DNA from: Azolla caroliniana
Lineage: Eukaryota > Polypodiophyta
Assembly (NCBI GenBank): GCA_043228905.1
Contig: JBHGNT010000021.1
Location: 10,478,001-10,542,000 of the forward strand
Direction: 5' to 3'
Length of the DNA stretch: 64,000 nucleotides
Shown here piece after piece: positions 30,665 to 42,243 of this stretch (position 1 is the first letter of the stretch; each line of letters begins with the position of its first letter). The position numbers were made by a program, and so were the translations under genes. The notes beneath the pieces were generated by a model, which searched no databases, was not told the origin of the DNA, and saw nothing but the letters and a program-made list of their open reading frames with translations.

Positions 30665-31061
30665 TGTTGAGTGACAAGCTCAACATTGGGTGCGTAACAC
30701 TGTGCATGACCCAGTGCATAGACTGGGCGCATAAAATAGTACGCATAACGTAAGCCGTAACTGTGCGTAAACCGCGAGGCTGTTGGAAAGATATTCCGCG
30801 TAGGAATATATTTTCGGAGTTAGTGTAGAGCTCACTTATGAGCATTGAAGTATGTGTCAGTACTTCTGTCAGTCCGTATGGACTTGTATAAAAGTGCTCA
30901 CTGAGCACATCCTATGTACAGATTGAGTATTATTTTTGAATTGAGTTTGTGTGCACTCTCTCTATTTGTCTCTCCCGAGTACTGTGTATATTCAAGCTCT
31001 CCATTAAACCTACGTTTCTGTGTTCGGTTTTCTATTGCTTCCGCATGCTATTCTTTTTACA
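30665..31061 (+). repeat. Copia-A 3' LTR
   Basis: 397 bp, TGTTGAGT to TTTTTACA. It matches the 5' LTR without the 329-bp insertion. It is followed by AGGCC and then by LINE endonuclease sequence. Confidence 0.93.
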
Positions 31062-31480
31062 AGGCCCATGTGGCGTTCCTTCATCAACTATAGTCGCCTC
31101 TCCAGCCATATTATACCGGGATCCTTTTGGGGGGAACTAACAAACGGCGATAAATATCGCCTGATCCTTGCTAGTGAGGACTTTCACCCACATAAAGCGG
31201 GCTTCTGGATCTTTCTTTTGTATTTCTATCCTATTATGTATCTCTCTCCGAAATAGTATCGCAACCCCTCCAAACCCTCTAGTAGTATGTCAACGTGAGG
31301 TTTGTCTAAAGACCGATTCCCAATGAAAAACGTCAACTCGTGGCAATCCTCGATTTGGACTCTGATGCGTTTCTTCTAAAAAGAAGTTTGTTAGATACCT
31401 TCAAAATCTCCTCTAGACGGCTAGGGTGTGTCCAAAGTGCACCGTTACAGTTCCATAAAGTCATCCTAAGTTTATTGTTT
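31062..31480 (-). pseudogene. LINE endonuclease N-terminal half
   Basis: The minus strand reads MTLWNCNGA near 31475 and ends with FIAVCYFPPKGSRYN and a GEATIVDEGTP segment at 31064. W-N-x-N-G and the CYxPP strand are typical of LINE APE endonucleases. The domain continues at 3395 on the far side of Copia-A. Several stops and frame changes lie between 31470 and 31260. Confidence 0.75.
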
Positions 31481-32160
31481 GTCACATGGGCCACACGCCG
31501 TCAATTGGCGGTGCGATCATTTATTATCACACGTCTGTCTCGGTAAAAAGCATGATGCCCCTCTTTGCGAGCTTGTATGACTCACGGCATACAAGTTTTA
31601 CGATGCTCAATTTGCATCTTGGTTAGGTCTTCATTGAGGTAGATAGGGTCCTCGCCCAATCCTCGAAGAGTTGGTCTCTTTTAAAAAAATGTGATTCTAG
31701 ATTCTGAGTCTGTAAACTGAAGGACCAAAGCTCTTTTCCTAGTGGTATCACGTCCTACCCTCCAAGTTTTAGCGATTGGTAGGGCTTCATACCCCAACAC
31801 TTTCCCTAATGTTTGTGCATCTTCGTCGGGAGATGCCCCTTCCTTAAGCCTAGTAACTCGTACATTTAGGCGTTGAACTTGACGCATTTTTTCCTCCTCA
31901 AGGGTAGTGTGTACACTATTTTCATCCTTTAGTTCCTTTTTAATATTACGTTTTACTACATCAACCCAACTAGTTTTTGCTAATTCCATATCACTTTTAA
32001 CCTCTTCCTTAAACTTTTTGATCTCATCCTTAATATCTTCTAGGGAAGATATTTCACCATCTTCCCTAGATGTCTCAAGGTCCTTAACTTGTTTTTGAAG
32101 GTTCGTGTTGTCTACTTTAAGTTTCGTTATTTCAGCAATAAGCACTTCTTTTTCTTCCAT
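31481..32160 (-). pseudogene. LINE ORF1-type RNA-binding protein
   Basis: The minus-strand frame opens at 32160 with MEEKEVLIAEITKLKVDN, a predicted coiled coil rich in Lys, Glu and Leu for about 80 residues. The second part has LNVRVTRLKE and AKTWRVGRDTTRKRALVLQF, resembling the RRM-like RNA-binding domain of LINE ORF1 proteins. A NEDLTKMQIEHRK-type segment can still be read after a stop near 31681. ORF1 proteins trimerise and package LINE RNA. Confidence 0.7.
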
Positions 32161-32270
32161 ATCTTTTTGTTTTTCAGCATCAATCTCTTTCGCCCATTTT
32201 TCTATTTTAACTAAACGGTTAAGGAAGTCTAAACATTCTTCCTTATAATTTCTTCATGTGTTTCCTTATG

Positions 32271-32599
32271 GTTTCGTCTAGAAGTCATGTTGTAATTCAA
32301 AAGATAAAAGAAAGAAAAGACAAAAATGACAAAAAACTTAGCCAAGCATCGGTGCCTTGTGCGCTAGGTACAAGTGTACAAGCATATTTATACTCTCTCG
32401 TTTATCAACCGACAACGACGCCCCTTCGAACACAACTTTGGATGCCGAAAATTATTTTGGTTTGGTCTTTGAAATACTTCAATTTGGTTGAATCAGCATT
32501 GACTTTGCTTTTCAATTTCAATTGTTCAATTTCGGTTTTCGACGTAGCCCCTATTTTTCGGTACTCTTCCTCAAGCTCGGCAATGCAAATATCGTGAGA
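32271..32599. other. AT-rich interval, possible LINE 5' UTR
   Basis: No gene is recognised. It contains A-rich runs near 32290-32335 and a T-rich stretch near 32450-32560. The join to the F-family copia fragment lies around 32600. Confidence 0.35.
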
Positions 32600-34550
32600 C
32601 CGGAGTCCTATGTAAATTGCCCGAGCTTGTCGACTCCTAAGGCCTTAGTGAAGATGTTTAATGACTTGAAGATTTGTGCTGATGTGTTGTAGATCGACAT
32701 CTCCAACTTGAATGCGCTCTCGGCTGAAGTGATAGTGCACTTCGATATGCTTAGTCCGCTTGTGGAACACTGGGTTCCGAGCCAGGTAGATGTTGCTCAT
32801 GTTTTCGCAGTATAGGAGAATCAAATCCTTGATGGGAATACCCAGATCCTTCAATATGCACTTCAACTAGACAACCTCGCATGTGGCGACTACGGTGCCC
32901 CTGTATTCAGACTCCATGCTCGACAATGAGGTTTTCGACTGCTTTTTACTACTCCAGGAGATAACTCCATTGCCGAGGGAGAAAGAGAATCTAGAAATGG
33001 ATCGTTTATCGACGTTATAGTCGTCCTAGTCCACGTCTGTTTACCCTTCGAGTCGAAGGATTGTGTCCGACTTATACATGACGCTGTAATCCTTCGTACC
33101 ATATTTCATGGGTTCTGCATGAATTGGCTTAGGAGGCCGACTGAGTAGCTAAGATCGGGCCGAGTGATCGTGAGATAGATTAAGCTGCCGATTAGTTGTC
33201 GATACTGAGTTCGCTTGCACGCTTTTGTCCCCGAATCGACATCGAGCTTGAGATTTCAATCAAGTGGGGTAGACACAGGTGTGCACTTAGTTATTCCGAA
33301 CTTGTAGAGTAAGTTAAGAATGTAGTGTTGTTGAGAGATCAATATCTTGACTGGTGTCCAAATTACTTCGCTACCGAGGAAGTAATGGAGCTCCTTCACG
33401 TCTTTCATTTCGAATTTGCCGGATAGGAGCGTTTTGACCTTGTTAATGTCGGCGAGATCCTTTCCTCCAATGACTAGATCATCCACATACAGGATGATGA
33501 CAATTGGGTTGTCCGACTTGTTTTAGATCTATAGGGAGTTGTCCGATTTAGACATTCGAAACCCGATTTGGTGAAGATACTAGGTGATCTTAGAATGCCA
33601 AGCACACGGTGCTTGCTTGAGGCCGTATAAAGGCTTCTTGAGTCGACAAACTACTTTTCCGTGGTTACGCGATTCGAAACCTGGGGGTTGAATCATGAAG
33701 CCCTCCTCTGCTGATTCACCTTGGAGGTGCCACCCTTTTGCAGTCGCGAGAGCAATGACTATCCAAATAGTTGTCATCTTTGCCACTGGGGCAAAGGTCT
33801 CTTCATAATTGACTCCGTGCATTTGAGCATATGCCTTAGCTATGAGTCGTGCCTTGTGGCGATTTACCGAGCCTTCGACGTTTTATTTTACCTTATATAT
33901 ACATCTACAACCGATCACTTTCTTGTGTGTAGAATGGGGGACAAGATCCCATGTCTCATTCTAGCTTAATGCCTGCATCTCCTCATTCATTGCTTCGATC
34001 CATCGTGGATCCTTGGCTGCCTCGGAAAGGTTTCCGGTTCTCAAACAGTCGCTACCTTCATCATAAAGGCATAATGGTATGCTAGACACTCATTGTAGCT
34101 GAATCGGTTGACTGGGTTTTTCTCTCGGGTGGAGCGATGGAGCTTCTCGTTTGCAGAGGCTAAGGCTTTCTTTGCTCTATTCGTCTGGATGATTGGGATG
34201 TCCAGGCCTTCGAACCCACTGTTAAGGGAGTGAGTTGACTTGTTGTCGATTAGATCTTCGTATTCTGACAACTTGGCCTTCCCTTTGTCGAGTTTCAGAC
34301 TTAGCCGAGATGTTCTTTGGTCACTCGGGGGCTCCTGTGGTCCACTAAGCCTTGTCGTAATCAGACTTTCTTTGAACATGTGTTTGAGTCGAAATTCATC
34401 TTCTATCTCTTGTTCGGCTGATTCTGGGTCAACTAGAGTCGAAATCAGAGTTGTCTCTGGGTCGTACTAGGATGTCGACTCATCGAAAATGACGTCTCGA
34501 ATTACTCGAACCTTTAGAGTAGAAAGATTGTTACGAGGAAGCAGCCTATC
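32600..34550 (-). pseudogene. F-family copia fragment: integrase end, hinge, RT, RNase H
   Basis: The minus strand shows VRVIRDVIFDEST (34540-34467), a hinge block (34379-34041) with RRSTREKNPV-type sequence, and RT pieces (33822-33580 with [11 protein letters not shown] and a GLKQAPCAWHSKIT end). Then come a catalytic motif MDDLVIGGKD region (33486) with KDVKELHYFLGSEV, and RNase H (33100-32645) with YCENMSNIYLARNPVFH and TKHIEVHYHF. Many stops separate the blocks. The fragment has no LTR at either end. The integrase core is missing, cut at 34550, where an inverted piece of the same family begins. Confidence 0.85.
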
Positions 34551-34559
34551 ATCGCACTT

Positions 34560-35049
34560 TTGAGTATGGAGGATGAATACAGGGGCGCAACCGTAACTGC
34601 ATGTGAAGTTGTATGGCTGAAGAGGATTTTGAAGGATCTGGGCGTCCCCAGCAAGGATCTGACTCCCATTTATTGCGACAATATGAGCAGTATATATCTG
34701 GCTCGGAACCCGGTGTTCCACGCACGTACAAAGCACATCGAAGTGCACTATCACTTCATTCGAGAGCGCGTACAGGTTGGAGATGTCGACCTTCAACACA
34801 TCAACACGAATCTTCAGACAACTGACTTCTTCACCAAAGCCTTAGGAGCCGACAAGCTTCAACAATTCATGTCAGACCTTGGATTGACGATCCCTGACTT
34901 GCCAAGCTTGAGGGGGAGTGCAAGCGAGAGCTGGATACCGTCTGAACCGGGTACGAGCTGAAGCGGACACCGGAGATCGTCTGAACCGGATACCAACCGA
35001 AGCGGACATCAATCGAAAGGAACCAACCCGAGTTGAGCTTGAGGGGGCG
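34560..35049 (+). pseudogene. F-family copia RNase H end and 3' UTR
   Basis: The plus frame opens with MEDEYRGATVTACEVVWLKR, then YCDNMSSIYLARNPVFHART, HYHFIRERVQVGDVDLQHI and FFTKALGADKLQQF, the C-terminal half of copia RNase H. It is open for 133 codons to 34959. Degenerate repeats of a CCGGATACC/GAAGCGGACA type follow, then a PPT (GAGCTTGAGGGGGCG) before the LTR at 35050. It overlaps in content with the minus fragment at 32645-32930, so the two form an inverted repeat. Confidence 0.85.
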
Positions 35050-35489
35050 TGTTGAGAATCAAGCTCAACATAGCACAACGTGTGAACACACCTTTTGAGA
35101 ATCTATGATTACTCAAAGGTCAAGAGTCATACCACTACTCTCTACACATTAACTATGTGTCATAGAATCATATTCTATGACACATATTCCCCATGACTAT
35201 GAGTCTTCACATTCCCCAAGAGAGAGAGTGGTTGTTGTAAGTTAATGAAGAGAGAGGGTGACTCTATATAAAGCACCCTGCTCATACTTCATACTAAGTC
35301 GGTTGTGACTCCTTGTAATGCTACATTTTCATTTATCAAATTCTCCTTGTTAATATATATCTCCTTCTTCTTGAGTACTTCATTTTGTCTCTTATCCATC
35401 TTGTGTTTCTCTCCTCTCCTCTTTCCTCTCACACATACACATAACACACATCTCTTTCGCTACACAAGAATCACCATTGATTCTTTACA
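35050..35489 (+). repeat. F-family copia 3' LTR
   Basis: 440 bp, TGTTGAGAATCAAGCTCAAC to GATTCTTTACA, with CTATATAAAGC (about 35263) and a CT-rich end. It pairs with the truncated copy at 29319-29711 in reverse orientation. Confidence 0.9.
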
Positions 35490-36314
35490 TCCTCTTCCTT
35501 GATTGTTGTTGGTTCTAGTTGAACCAAATCTTCCATGGCCTCTTCCAGCACTATTGTAGAGGGCTTGCTCCTCAGTCTCAGAGTTTCCTTTGTTTACATC
35601 ATCCATCTAACTTCTTTCTTCCACTACAACCATTGAAACTAGATCTGGAAAATTTGGGATGTTATCCCTTGTGAGAATAGATGTTTTGAAGATTTTATAT
35701 TGAGGTCCTAAGCCTCTTAAGCATATTTCCATCTTATCATCATCTTCTACCTTCACATTACTAGAAGCAAAGGATTCACATATGCTCTTTATTTTCCGAG
35801 CATACTCATTCACTGACATCTTAGCTTTTGCCAAGGTATTTAGCTCAGTCTTCAACTATAGCGTTCTTGCCTTTGTGTTCACTGTAAACAGTTTTACCAA
35901 ATTGTCCCAAGATTCTTTTGGAAGCATAGCATTGAATCTGAGATGCTAAGTGACAGCTAATGCAATACTTTCCTTGCCCCTTGATTCCATTCCTTAAATG
36001 TTTTAATCTGTGCAATAGTTGCATTTTCTTCAGGGATCTTTGGAGCCTCTTCTAGGTCTCCTTCAATGTAATCCCAATATCCTTTTACCATCAGGAAATT
36101 TGTCATTCTGAATTTCCACGCCGGGAAATTGTTATTATCTAGCTTTTCTGTGACTATTTGGCTTCCATTCTCAACAACCATTCTCTCTTTCAATTAGGGC
36201 TTTTGCTACAATTAACTTCACAAACAACTCTCTGATTCAGATCAGCAACCAGAACCAACTTCTCAGATATGTACTGTTCTAATCTTCTTTACGAGCAACT
36301 CTACTATGATACCA
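35490..36314 (-). pseudogene. Copia-G gag
   Basis: The minus-strand ATG near 36193 (or 36181) starts a Gag with SQIVTEKLDNNNFPAWKFRM and YIEGDLEEAP. A second block (35855-35607) has LNTLAKAKMSVNEYARKIKS, SICESFASSN and a GLGPQYKIFKTSI segment. These are the capsid motifs of plant copia Gag, of a family distinct from A and F. The start is fixed by the 5' LTR and PBS (TGGTATCATAG, reverse complement of 36304-36314) to the right. The gene is cut at 35490 by the F-family LTR. Confidence 0.78.
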
Positions 36315-36707
36315 TGTTATGAAGGCGCTACAAGTCTTCTTTGTGCACATCGTATCGTGATTTGTTGGATTGTTTGGTGCTCAAGATAAAAAAGGAAGGT
36401 GAAGGAGACTTACCTTTGTGTTGCAAACCCAAAAGCGTCTATTACATTACACACAGAGCTCAACCCACTCTCGTATGTTTTTTGTTCTCTTCTCTCTCAC
36501 TCTATTTTTTACTCACACTACAATCTACCACTCTCTTACTTTTTACCTAAGTTATAAGTGACTTACATATGCAGCTAATTAGTTGTGAGTAGCTAAATAG
36601 TTGTTTCACCTTTATGTCCACTAGTAGCTAATTCCCTAATAGCTACTATAGAAGATCTTACTTCTCAATAAGCATCACATACCTTTCATTGAGCTTGTTT
36701 CTCAATA
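36315..36707 (-). repeat. Copia-G 5' LTR
   Basis: Read on the minus strand it starts TATTGAGAAACAAGCTCA (first G mutated) and ends GCGCCTTCATAACA, about 393 bp, with the PBS directly after. No partner LTR is in the window. Confidence 0.75.
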
Positions 36708-37000
36708 GGGCTGATATGGACCATAGAAGTATCTACATGCACAGAGGTAATGCCAGGACCAATGACACAGTCGACTATACAAGAGCAAAAATAGTGTGAA
36801 GCCAGGCCCAATGATGGCACAAGAGCAAAACAAGGTGAAGCCAGACCTAAAGACACAGTCGACCAGGGGCTTGGAGAGGAAAAAGACACCAATTGTGTCG
36901 ACAGAACTTGACTTGATTGAAATTGATCGCGTGTTACCAATACTTTGTGCAACAGAGGCTCGGTTGCAGGAATGGAAACCTAAACCAATCGAAGACGTGT
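36708..37000. other. Unassigned interval
   Basis: 293 bp between the Copia-G LTR and Gypsy-H. A 70-codon plus-strand frame (36796-37008) reads GLERKKTPIVSTELDLIEID and more, with no recognised domain. It includes a partial repeat of a CCAGGACCAATGACACAGTCGA-like phrase. It does not look like the start of Copia-J, although Copia-J flanks Gypsy-H on the other side. Confidence 0.4.
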
Positions 37001-38123
37001 TGTCATGAAAATACGACGAGGATACGTGAACTTGAGGTAGGACCCCGGGGCCTCCGACCAGAGGATATCAGATTCGTATGTTTATATTAAACAATTAATG
37101 GAAATAAGAAAGATTGACAATTTTCATTAACAAAGGAAAAGAAAGATTACAATCAATCCCAAGATTAGGATTACAAAAAGTTTAGCTAATGGAGATTGCT
37201 AGAGTAATAGATTAGAAGAAACTAAATATGGATTCCATAGAAATTTAGGGTTTTTGGCTTTGATAAGAGATTTGAGATTTTGAGAGATATGGCTTCCGTA
37301 GGGAAAATTAGGATCTATGAGAGATATGTCCCAATAAGATAAGAGAGCTAAGGAAAATAAAATAAAATTTTGAGAGAGAATGGAATTATCTACCGTTCTC
37401 CGTTGATCCTCCTCCCCATGTTACTTTGCCTCCCCACGTTTAGTTGCATGTCTTTTTCTTTTAGTTGCATCTATTTTTAGTTGCATGGCTTTTTCTTTTA
37501 GTTGCATACGACTGTCCACATGCGACTGTCCATGTCCAGCCTCTTCCGGTCGCCGATTGTTGGATCCGCCCGGTTTCCGACACCATCCGATTGCCGATTT
37601 CACCGACTCCCGACCGGTTCCAGATTGCTTACCAGCCGGTTTCGGTTTGCTTACCGGTCGGTTCCGAATTGCTTACCGGCCGGTTCCGGATTGCTTACCG
37701 GCTAGTTCCGGTTTGCTTTCCGACCAGTTCCGGTTTGCTTTCTAGCCAGTTCCGGATTGCTTACCAACCGGTTCCGGTTTGCTTTCCGTGCCAATTCTAG
37801 TTTTTGGGAACTTGGCCACATTTATCCATCTAGACAAAGTGGCCAAAGTGCTCTTAGCACAAATGAAAAGTGAGGGATCTCAATGTGCTTATATAGCCAA
37901 GGCCTTAAGTTTCCTATCTATGTGGGATACTTCAAAATTTTATTTTCCCTATCTTCTCAAGCTTCATGTCCACCTAACTTGATATGTAGTTGTCTATTTT
38001 GTATGTAGTAAAATGCATTTTGAAACTCTTGAGTACATCCATATTTCTATAACAAGCTACTAATCTAATCTAAAATAATTATTTCATTATTTTTTTACAT
38101 AATGTGTGAAGATTCATACGACA
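37001..38123 (-). repeat. Gypsy-H 3' LTR
   Basis: 1,123 bp, TGTCATGAAAATACGACGAGG to GATTCATACGACA. It contains TTTAGTTGCAT-type repeats (about 37440-37510) and eight units of a 22-bp minisatellite (about 37612-37795). The PPT complement TTCGCCCCCACC follows. Confidence 0.88.
37612..37795. repeat. 22-bp minisatellite in the Gypsy-H 3' LTR, about 8 units
   Basis: The unit approximates ACCGGCCGGTTCCGGTTTGC plus TT, counted by its TTGCTT core. Eight cores are present here against about fifteen in the other LTR (44240-44590). Confidence 0.85.
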
Positions 38124-39015
38124 TTCGCCCCCACCAAACCTGCACATCCACCGGTTCTTTAGCCTTGCATTCTTTAGCCGCGCTTTAGCCACTTCTATAT
38201 CTTCTGAATTCCGCTCCAATTGACGAATCCTCAATGCTAGAAGATCTTCTCTACTTATCTCATCTTTCCATGGCAATGCAAACCATGAAATAATACTTTG
38301 TTCTACAGGCATTATCGGCTTTTGTCCAAATATGAGCTCTGCCGACATGTATCCCGTCACCGTGCTATGAGTAGTCCTGTCAGCCCATAGTGCAAATGGG
38401 AATAGACACGGCCATTCTCCTATTTTCCCATGGCAAGCTTTCACTAGAGCCTTCACAATCGGTCCATGTCCACGTTCCACTTTCCCATTTGCTTCCAGAT
38501 TATATGCCATGGTAAGAGATAATTTGATTCCCATCCTAGAGAAGAATTCTCTAGCTTCATTGGCGTCTACTTGCCTCTATCAGCCACTATCTTACCGACG
38601 CATCCATATATCCAAATAACATCTTCAAGAAGGAATCTGCATACCAATGATGTCTCCTTAGTTCTCAGTACTTGCCCTTCAACTAGATTGGTAAGATCCT
38701 CTCTCGCGAGCACAAGATACTTCATCTGCCATCACCCCATTGGCATCATCACGATGTCCACCATCCACTTGTAATGCATAGCCAACGGAACGGGTAAGTC
38801 GGATGAAGTTCATCTCGATGGCGAATATTTGAAAACATCTGACATTCCTTACATGTTTCCACATAAGCTGCTACATCTTTGTAAATGCTCAGCCACCAAA
38901 ATTTCTCCTTAAGCTTTGCAAACGTAGTCCATATTCCTCGATGGCCTGCAAAAACACTATCATGAAATTCAGACATTAGTTTTTGTCGATCTTCTAGCTT
39001 GCAGACAACTCTCAT
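38124..39015 (-). pseudogene. Gypsy-H integrase
   Basis: On the minus strand, an HHCC zinc segment (FHDSVFAGHRGIW and CKECQMFSNIRHRDELH, 38960-38800) leads into the core. The first Asp lies in a VDIVMMP segment (about 38755), the second in an ADRGK-type segment (about 38575) and the Glu in NGKVERGH (about 38480). A block to 38124 has LMFGQKPIMP-type sequence and MEQSIISWFALPWKDEISRE, shared with Gypsy-E. The C-terminal GPY region seen in Gypsy-E is absent: the frame runs into the LTR about 100 codons too early. Frameshifts near 38750 and 38560 split it. Confidence 0.83.
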
Positions 39016-39285
39016 TGGAGTCCCATTCTTCTTTCTCGCATGCCTCCAAAGAGCTCCATCCTTAAGGAAATACTTGTATGCCTTCTTCCGAATTTGGTGG
39101 AAGTCTTCAGTCGACGATGATTAATCTTTTTGGAGAGAACTCAAGTATTTCCCGATCTCCACGAATTCGCCCTCGTAATCCTCTTCTATGAAAGTAGTCA
39201 GCACCCGAGCGTGGGAACTTGTAAAGAAACCCAAGCCAACATCCTCTTCATCAGAATGTCGATCTTCTTCTCTGTCGTATCTTGC

Positions 39286-40835
39286 TCATGATAGCATTTC
39301 TGCAACGACATTACGCTTCCCAACTACATGACGGATCTCCGGGTTGAGTGATTTGATATATGCAATCCAACGTAACATGGAAATATCTGGTGTATTACAA
39401 CCAGATATCATACCGAAAATTGGTAGGCAAGTTGTCTCAATTATGCCTTCTGCTCCAATAAGGTAATCACGATCAGATTTGATTGCCGAGATGATTCCCC
39501 ATAGCTCCCTCTTCACTTGAGTATACCTTCTTTGCCTGTCACTTAACACTTTTGCGCCAAACCGAATTGCATATCGGTTGTGATCTTCGTCTTCTTGGTT
39601 GATAACCCATCCGATTCCGATTGGACTAGTATCCATAGTCACGAAAATGGGCTTGCCGTCTGAATAGTCCGCCTTCCGTAATGCAGGTGCCTCCATCAAC
39701 AATTTCTTTAGCCTTCGGATGACGATTGTATGCTCACTTTTCCATTCAAACCTCTGCTTCTTCTTTAGTAGACCATATAATGGCTTAGCAATGTGGGCGT
39801 AGTGTGGAATCCAAATATGATAAAATGCGCATGCTCCAAGGAACCTTCGAACCTCTGTTGGGTTATGCATTCTTCTTTCATGTCTTGGATTGCATTCACC
39901 TTGGATGGCGAAGGCTTCCGATCGTATGCTCCACACAAGTGACCTACCACCAAGATCTCTGGTTGCCCGAATGCAGATTTTTCTCCCGAAAATGTCAAAT
40001 TCGCATCTTCAAGCCTTTGAAGCACCTTCTCGCAGTCTTTCATATGATCCACGAAGAACTTTTTGCATCCATCCTTAGCTTTTGATTCATCCTTCTCTTC
40101 ATCCGAACATCCTTTTATCGAGATATCATCCAAGAATGGCATCATGATATCCGGGATGCAATCCTTCAAGACCTTGTTCATGGCATTCACCATATGAGCC
40201 ACCGAGTTCGTTGCGCCTTGAGGTAAGGTACACATCCGCACCAACCCGATTGGAGTTCTCATGGTTGTAATGTCACGACTATCGATCGCCAATTGGAATA
40301 GATCGTAGCCAGAGTAGAGATCACCGATGGAATAGATGAACCGGCCTGCAAACGCCTCGGCAAATTCATCCACACTCGGACCGATTCCAACATTCCGAAT
40401 TGTCACCTTGTTGACGGGTTGAAGATCTTGAATGAATCGCAACGATCCATTCTTCTTCGTCACCGTGAACCACCTATTAGAATAAGGAGCGTTCCACGGT
40501 TCTAGAATTCCCATATTCACCTTCTCCTTTAAGAGCTCGATCAACTTTAGTAAGTGTGCTCTCGGAACCGGTATCAGTTTCAAATTCCAAGGCACATGTG
40601 GCACCATGAAGATCACCATTGGCTCTATCGTCCTTGGATTAGCACACCCGATTTCTTGTGGGAAAAACACGAAAGCCTTCCCATGTCTTTCAAGTATTCC
40701 ACGGAACATCCGCTCCTCTTCAGGGAGGAGGAAATCTTCCCTTCCAACTCGTAGCTTCCCTTTCGTCTCATCAGTGAAGACGTGACCAATTGTATTTGGA
40801 TTCCTTAAGCTTGGATCTTTTGCAACTTCCTTCAT
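39286..40835 (-). pseudogene. Gypsy-H reverse transcriptase and RNase H
   Basis: The frame 40835-39765 (356 codons) contains MGILEPWNAPYSNRWF, FIQDLQPVNKVTIR, GDLYSGYDLFQL, CTLPQGATNSVAHM and PFLDDISIKG (about 40130), so RT is complete with both catalytic aspartates. A frameshift near 39860 leads to the frame 39936-39286 with RRFLGACAFYHIWIPHYAH, VTMDTSPIGIGWV, RYTQVKRELWGI and RNVVAEMLS, the RNase H and its end. It is homologous throughout to Gypsy-E pol. Confidence 0.9.
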
Positions 40836-42243
40836 CTTTTGCCAGCTAGATCTTCCGGTAGCGGAACTGCAACTGGCTTGATCTTCCTATCCACGGATTT
40901 ATATTTTGTGTTGACTTCAACTTCCTCCATCAAGATGCCTCGATGATATTCATCGATGATAGTGTACATGTTGACAAAGTTAACCGAAATCACATGTTGA
41001 TGGTGAGGATAGCTCAAGTCCACGAATTCCTTGATTTCTCTGATGGTGTCGTTAAATGAGGCTTCCTCCAGAATATGAGACATGAATTCTTCTTCTTTGA
41101 TTATGCTTTCTTCTTTTAGCACCTCCTCAAAGTCTTGTATCTGACACTTTTCCTTCTTGTTGAGTAGTCTTAGTTTGCATGCGCCGCTAGGTGTGACGCA
41201 TGTTGCTTCTCCTTGCAATACACGCACTCTGCTTCCTTGTGGGGACTTATGATTGCTCGGACTATTTGTGCCCCATGCTTCAATAGTCCGTTTTAAAAAT
41301 CCGAGGATTCGCCTCCAAGGCTATCTTAGTTTCTTTCGTGATTAGCTCGCACCGTTAGGAATTGAATAGATCTTTTACTATTAAGACTCTTGACGCGCGC
41401 GAAGGTTGCTCTGTTATCAAACACCTTAGTCTCCATTTGGGATGATGTTATATACGGTTGTCCTAGGATGACAGGATGCGAAGCCGAGTCTTGCACGAAG
41501 AAGTGTTGATCAATCTCAACATCCCTAATCGTGACTTTAACATTGGGGCAAGATCCATACAAGTCCTCCGTGACCTTCGTTGCCGCTCGAATCTTCCATC
41601 CGTGGTTTGTATTAATCGGTCATCTTCCTTTCTTGTAGAACTCGGTCGACATGAGGTTGATCTCCGAGCCATGGTCAATCAAGGCTACCACGGTCTCTTT
41701 CTTCTCCCCGATCTTCACCTGCGTCTTCATTGTCACGCTTGCCCAATGAGGTCGAGAGTAATGACTATCCGCCACCACTTCTTCTTCTTCCTCCTCTTTC
41801 GATCTTGCCATGGTTATGGCACTTGTTTTTACCTCCTCTTCATCAAATTGTTGCCGCTTCCTTTTTATAAGGTCCACGATAGTATCATGGAACTCCTTCT
41901 TTGCGATCCCAAGCAATTCTCTCAAAGTAAGGTCGACATGATTGTCTAAAACCTTCTCCTCAAGGACCTTCCGCAAGTTAGTTGTTTGTTCTATGTCCGT
42001 CCTTAGCTTGTAAGTCAGTGCCGATCGTTCTTTTCTTTTCCTCGTTGATTCTTCGACTTCTATCCGAGTTGGTTGGCTCGGTCCACCGGGCTTCATGCTT
42101 GTTTCTCCAACCTCTCTTCGTGGCGTAGGTAGGACTTGCCCTTCTTTCCCTTTGTTCCTCGTGTTGAGACGCTTTGATGTGCCATCTTCTTCACCGGTTC
42201 TTTTCCTTTTTGCTTCAACAAGAGCTTCATAGTTGTCGCACAC
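40832..42243 (-). pseudogene. Gypsy-H protease region
   Basis: The minus-strand frame 42243-41620 (207 codons) has a Lys/Arg/Glu-rich linker, then LRELLGIAKKEFHDTIVDL and VVALIDHGSEINLMSTEFY (about 41660), the D-H-G protease-like motif shared with Gypsy-E. Next, 41562-41326 has CPNVKVTIRDVEIDQHFFV and HPVILGQPYITSSQMETKV, the second half of the protease fold. The block 41227-40832 is a linker to RT ending KYKSVDRKIKPVAVPLPEDL. Frame changes fall near 41600 and 41300. Confidence 0.8.

Larger units (their letters stand above)
3396..31061 (+). mobile_element. Copia-A, Ty1/copia retrotransposon split by three insertions
   Basis: Plus-strand segments 3396-4315, 8023-8652, 15664-19206 and 30330-31061 join into one copia element: 5' LTR, initiator-tRNA PBS, gag, protease, integrase, RT, RNase H, acidic tail, PPT and 3' LTR. 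The LTRs begin TGTTGAG and end TTTTTACA. AGGCA precedes the element and AGGCC follows it. Each internal break is flanked by its own short duplication (GCACG, ACGG, GAGAC/GAGAT). The pol part keeps one frame with about seven stops and no clear frameshift. Copia-J and Copia-M in this window belong to the same family. Confidence 0.9.
31062..32270 (-). mobile_element. LINE, 5' half
   Basis: It comprises the ORF1-type coiled-coil/RNA-binding block and the endonuclease N-terminus. It is separated from the 3' half only by Copia-A. The 5' end is set near 32270, where coding character ends. No target duplication was found. Confidence 0.75.

Noticed and set aside
37485-37800. Open frames of a PVPDCLPA-type repeat in the Gypsy-H LTR
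   Set aside because: They derive from the 22-bp minisatellite. They are not conserved in frame and there is no gene context.
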